Shown here: piece by piece, positions 5,806 to 7,004 of the stretch
How positions within the stretch are numbered: position 1 is the stretch's first letter
Layout: every line of letters begins with the position of its first letter
Origin: Chlorobiaceae bacterium
GTDB taxonomy: Bacteria > Bacteroidota > Chlorobiia > Chlorobiales > Chlorobiaceae
Assembly: GCA_013336025.1 (NCBI GenBank)
Contig: JAAXUM010000083.1
Span: 1 to 7,004 of the forward strand
DNA: 7,004 nt
Direction of reading: 5' to 3'
Translations under genes and position numbers: made by a program
The notes under the pieces: generated by a model
Databases searched by the model: none
What the model was told of the DNA's origin: nothing
What the model saw: only the letters and a program-made list of their open reading frames with translations

Positions 5806-6612
5806 ATGGTAGAACAGTTACAAGCAGGCAAGGAACCGGACGGGAAGGTTCTGGTGTCGTTCAGTCGGCATATTGCGGAGGGGTTCCGGGCTGAAAGAGT
5901 GCCGTTTGACCGGATCGAGGGGTTGGTACGGTTTCGGGGGAATTATTCGGCGACGGCGTTTCGGGATGGGTATCGGGATGGTGAACATGCGCTGCCGGGC
6001 CAGGAATTGGTGATTCTGGATTTTGATGGTGGGTATACGATTGGTGAGGCGATGGTGGATTTTGAGCCGTTCGTTGGCGCGATTGCGACGACGAGGAATC
6101 ATATGAAAGAAAAGCATGGTGTTGTTGCGGAACGGTTCCGGGTGTTGCTGCCGGTGAACCGGCCTGTAATGCTGGATGTGGAGGGGTTCAAGCTGATGAT
6201 GACGGAGGTGATGCGTTCTTATCCTCAAGCGGATCCGGCTTGCAAAAATATTGACCGGATGTATTACGGGTTTCCGGATGCGGAGGTGTGGTTTCTGGGG
6301 GGTGGCCGATTGCTGGAGTGGGAGCTGTTTTATCGTGCGGCGTTGGCTCGAAGGGCTGAAGAGGATCGGGATCGGCAGCGGTGGCGTGACCGGGAGACTG
6401 TGCCGGGTGGTGGCCAGGGTAAGGGGTATGAGACGTTTTTCCGGAACCAGTTTGCGCTTGGAAACCGGAATGTGACGTTGTTCCGGTTGGCTTGCTGGAT
6501 GCGGGATGAGGGTGTTCCGGATGTTGCGAAGCAGGTCGGGCGTATGAATGCGGAGTCGGGGTTTCCGGTGGATCAGTCAGAACTGAAGAGGATAATCCGG
6601 CGTGTCTCGTGA
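5806..6612 (+). CDS. Archaeo-eukaryotic-type primase (AEP) with PriCT-like C-terminus
   Basis: This 268-residue protein would make primers for replication of the element. AEP motif I is LVILDFDGG, with Asp72 and Asp74 as metal ligands. Motif II is IATTRNHMK, with His99, followed by ERFRVLLPVNRP (Arg110, Arg112). Motif III is KNIDRMYYG, with Asp150. Residues about 208-268 (NRNVTLFRLACWMRDEGVPD, then MNAESGFPVDQSELKRIIRRV) resemble the PriCT domain that follows many plasmid and phage primases. No helicase domain is fused, so the DUF3987 ATPase upstream is the likely partner. ATG 5806 is the only ATG after the in-frame stop at 5791-5793 and before the conserved region. It has no good ribosome site: the nearest purine-rich run, GGGGA, is 17 bases away. 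The gene ends five bases from the convergent regulator, with no terminator between them. Confidence 0.82.
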   Translation: MVEQLQAGKEPDGKVLVSFSRHIAEGFRAERVPFDRIEGLVRFRGNYSATAFRDGYRDGEHALPGQELVILDFDGGYTIGEAMVDFEPFVGAIATTRNHMKEKHGVVAERFRVLLPVNRPVMLDVEGFKLMMTEVMRSYPQADPACKNIDRMYYGFPDAEVWFLGGGRLLEWELFYRAALARRAEEDRDRQRWRDRETVPGGGQGKGYETFFRNQFALGNRNVTLFRLACWMRDEGVPDVAKQVGRMNAESGFPVDQSELKRIIRRVS

Positions 6613-6617
6613 TGGAT

Positions 6618-7001
6618 TCAGGTGTTGAGCTTTTTGGTGATGTCGTCGAGCATGCTGTTGACGTCGAGTAGTTCTTTCTGGAGGTCGATGACGGTGTTCT
6701 GGAGGGTCCGGAGTTTGTCGGTGCATTCGTGAAGGGTGGCCAAGATTTCGGGATCGGGTCCTGCTGGTACGGGGGAGATTCCTCGTTTGCCGTAGAGGAC
6801 ATAGGCGACGTCGATGCCGACGGCTTCGAGTTTGTCGCGGAGGATGTTGCCGATGCGGTGTTTGCCGCTGACGTAGGCGGTGAGATAGGTTGCGTCGCTG
6901 GCGCCGATGGCTTTGCAGAGGGCAACCTGGGTCTTGAATTTCTTTTTGACCTCTTCACGGAGCCGGAGGGCTTCTTCCCTGTATTTTCCTGTAATGGCCA
7001 T
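6618..7001 (-). CDS. XRE/CI-like HTH regulator with C-terminal coiled coil
   Basis: This 127-residue protein has a phage-repressor-type DNA-binding domain at residues about 10-74: FKTQVALCKAIGASDATYLTAYVSGKHRIG, then LRDKLEAVGIDVAYVLYGKRG. The ending, 'GI-x-x-x-Y-V-L-Y-G-K-R-G', matches the usual close of CI-like HTH domains. Residues about 88-125 show heptad-spaced hydrophobic residues (LATLHECTDKLRTLQNTVID and on), so it probably dimerises by a coiled coil. There is no peptidase or ligand domain for RecA-dependent cleavage. It runs against all other genes and its ATG is three bases from the window edge, so its promoter and ribosome site lie outside. It likely regulates a divergent promoter beyond 7004 or represses element functions generally. 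Confidence 0.85.
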   Translation of the reverse strand: MAITGKYREEALRLREEVKKKFKTQVALCKAIGASDATYLTAYVSGKHRIGNILRDKLEAVGIDVAYVLYGKRGISPVPAGPDPEILATLHECTDKLRTLQNTVIDLQKELLDVNSMLDDITKKLNT

Positions 7002-7004
7002 AAG

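Noticed and set aside
6188..6958. Minus-strand open frame of 256 codons overlapping the primase and the regulator.
   Set aside because: Its product is almost all Ser, Pro, Thr and His, a composition artefact of G-rich codons on the other strand, and it overlaps two well-supported genes.
1..7004. CRISPR array, insertion sequence or a second tRNA/att copy.
   Set aside because: No regularly spaced repeats, no transposase motifs, and no second copy of the tRNA 3' segment were seen on either strand.

Overview
The window looks like the left end of a small integrative element sitting in a bacterial chromosome. A complete tRNA-Ser(GCU) gene (23-112) and its terminator are followed, in the same direction, by a P4-family tyrosine integrase. 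This is the standard arrangement for an island that uses the 3' end of a tRNA gene as attB. The far attachment site is not in the window, so the element continues past position 7004. The host appears to be a Gram-negative-type bacterium of moderate GC. The style of the genes reminds me of green sulfur bacteria (Chlorobiota), but that is only an impression and cannot be shown from this sequence.

Layout: (1) 1-219, tRNA-Ser, probable attL core, intrinsic terminator and leader; (2) 295-1554, integrase, whose stop codon lies inside the loop of its own terminator; (3) 1711-3723, a lone AT-rich cargo gene encoding a 670-residue, mostly helical protein that I do not recognise, with an internal duplication and a C-terminal helix-turn-helix-like segment; (4) 3779-5722, a tight operon of an excisionase-type HTH protein, an AlpA-type regulator and a DUF3987-type ATPase, with overlapping stop and start codons and a perfect 10-bp inverted repeat just upstream; (5) 5725-5785, an intergenic block of four related 9-bp units arranged as an inverted repeat; (6) 5806-6612, an archaeo-eukaryotic-type primase with a PriCT-like C-terminus; (7) 6618-7001, a minus-strand XRE-type regulator with a C-terminal coiled coil, convergent with the primase.

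How it may work: the integrase and one or both small HTH proteins would control integration and excision. The primase and the DUF3987 ATPase would form a two-protein replication module, and the repeat block between them is a candidate origin or operator. The XRE protein would repress a promoter near or beyond the right edge. No capsid, tail, lysis, conjugation or plasmid-partition genes are visible, so the part seen resembles a phage satellite or mobilisable island rather than a prophage. The 670-residue protein occupies the place, between integrase and AlpA, where such elements often carry anti-phage or other accessory cargo. It is the best candidate here for something undescribed.
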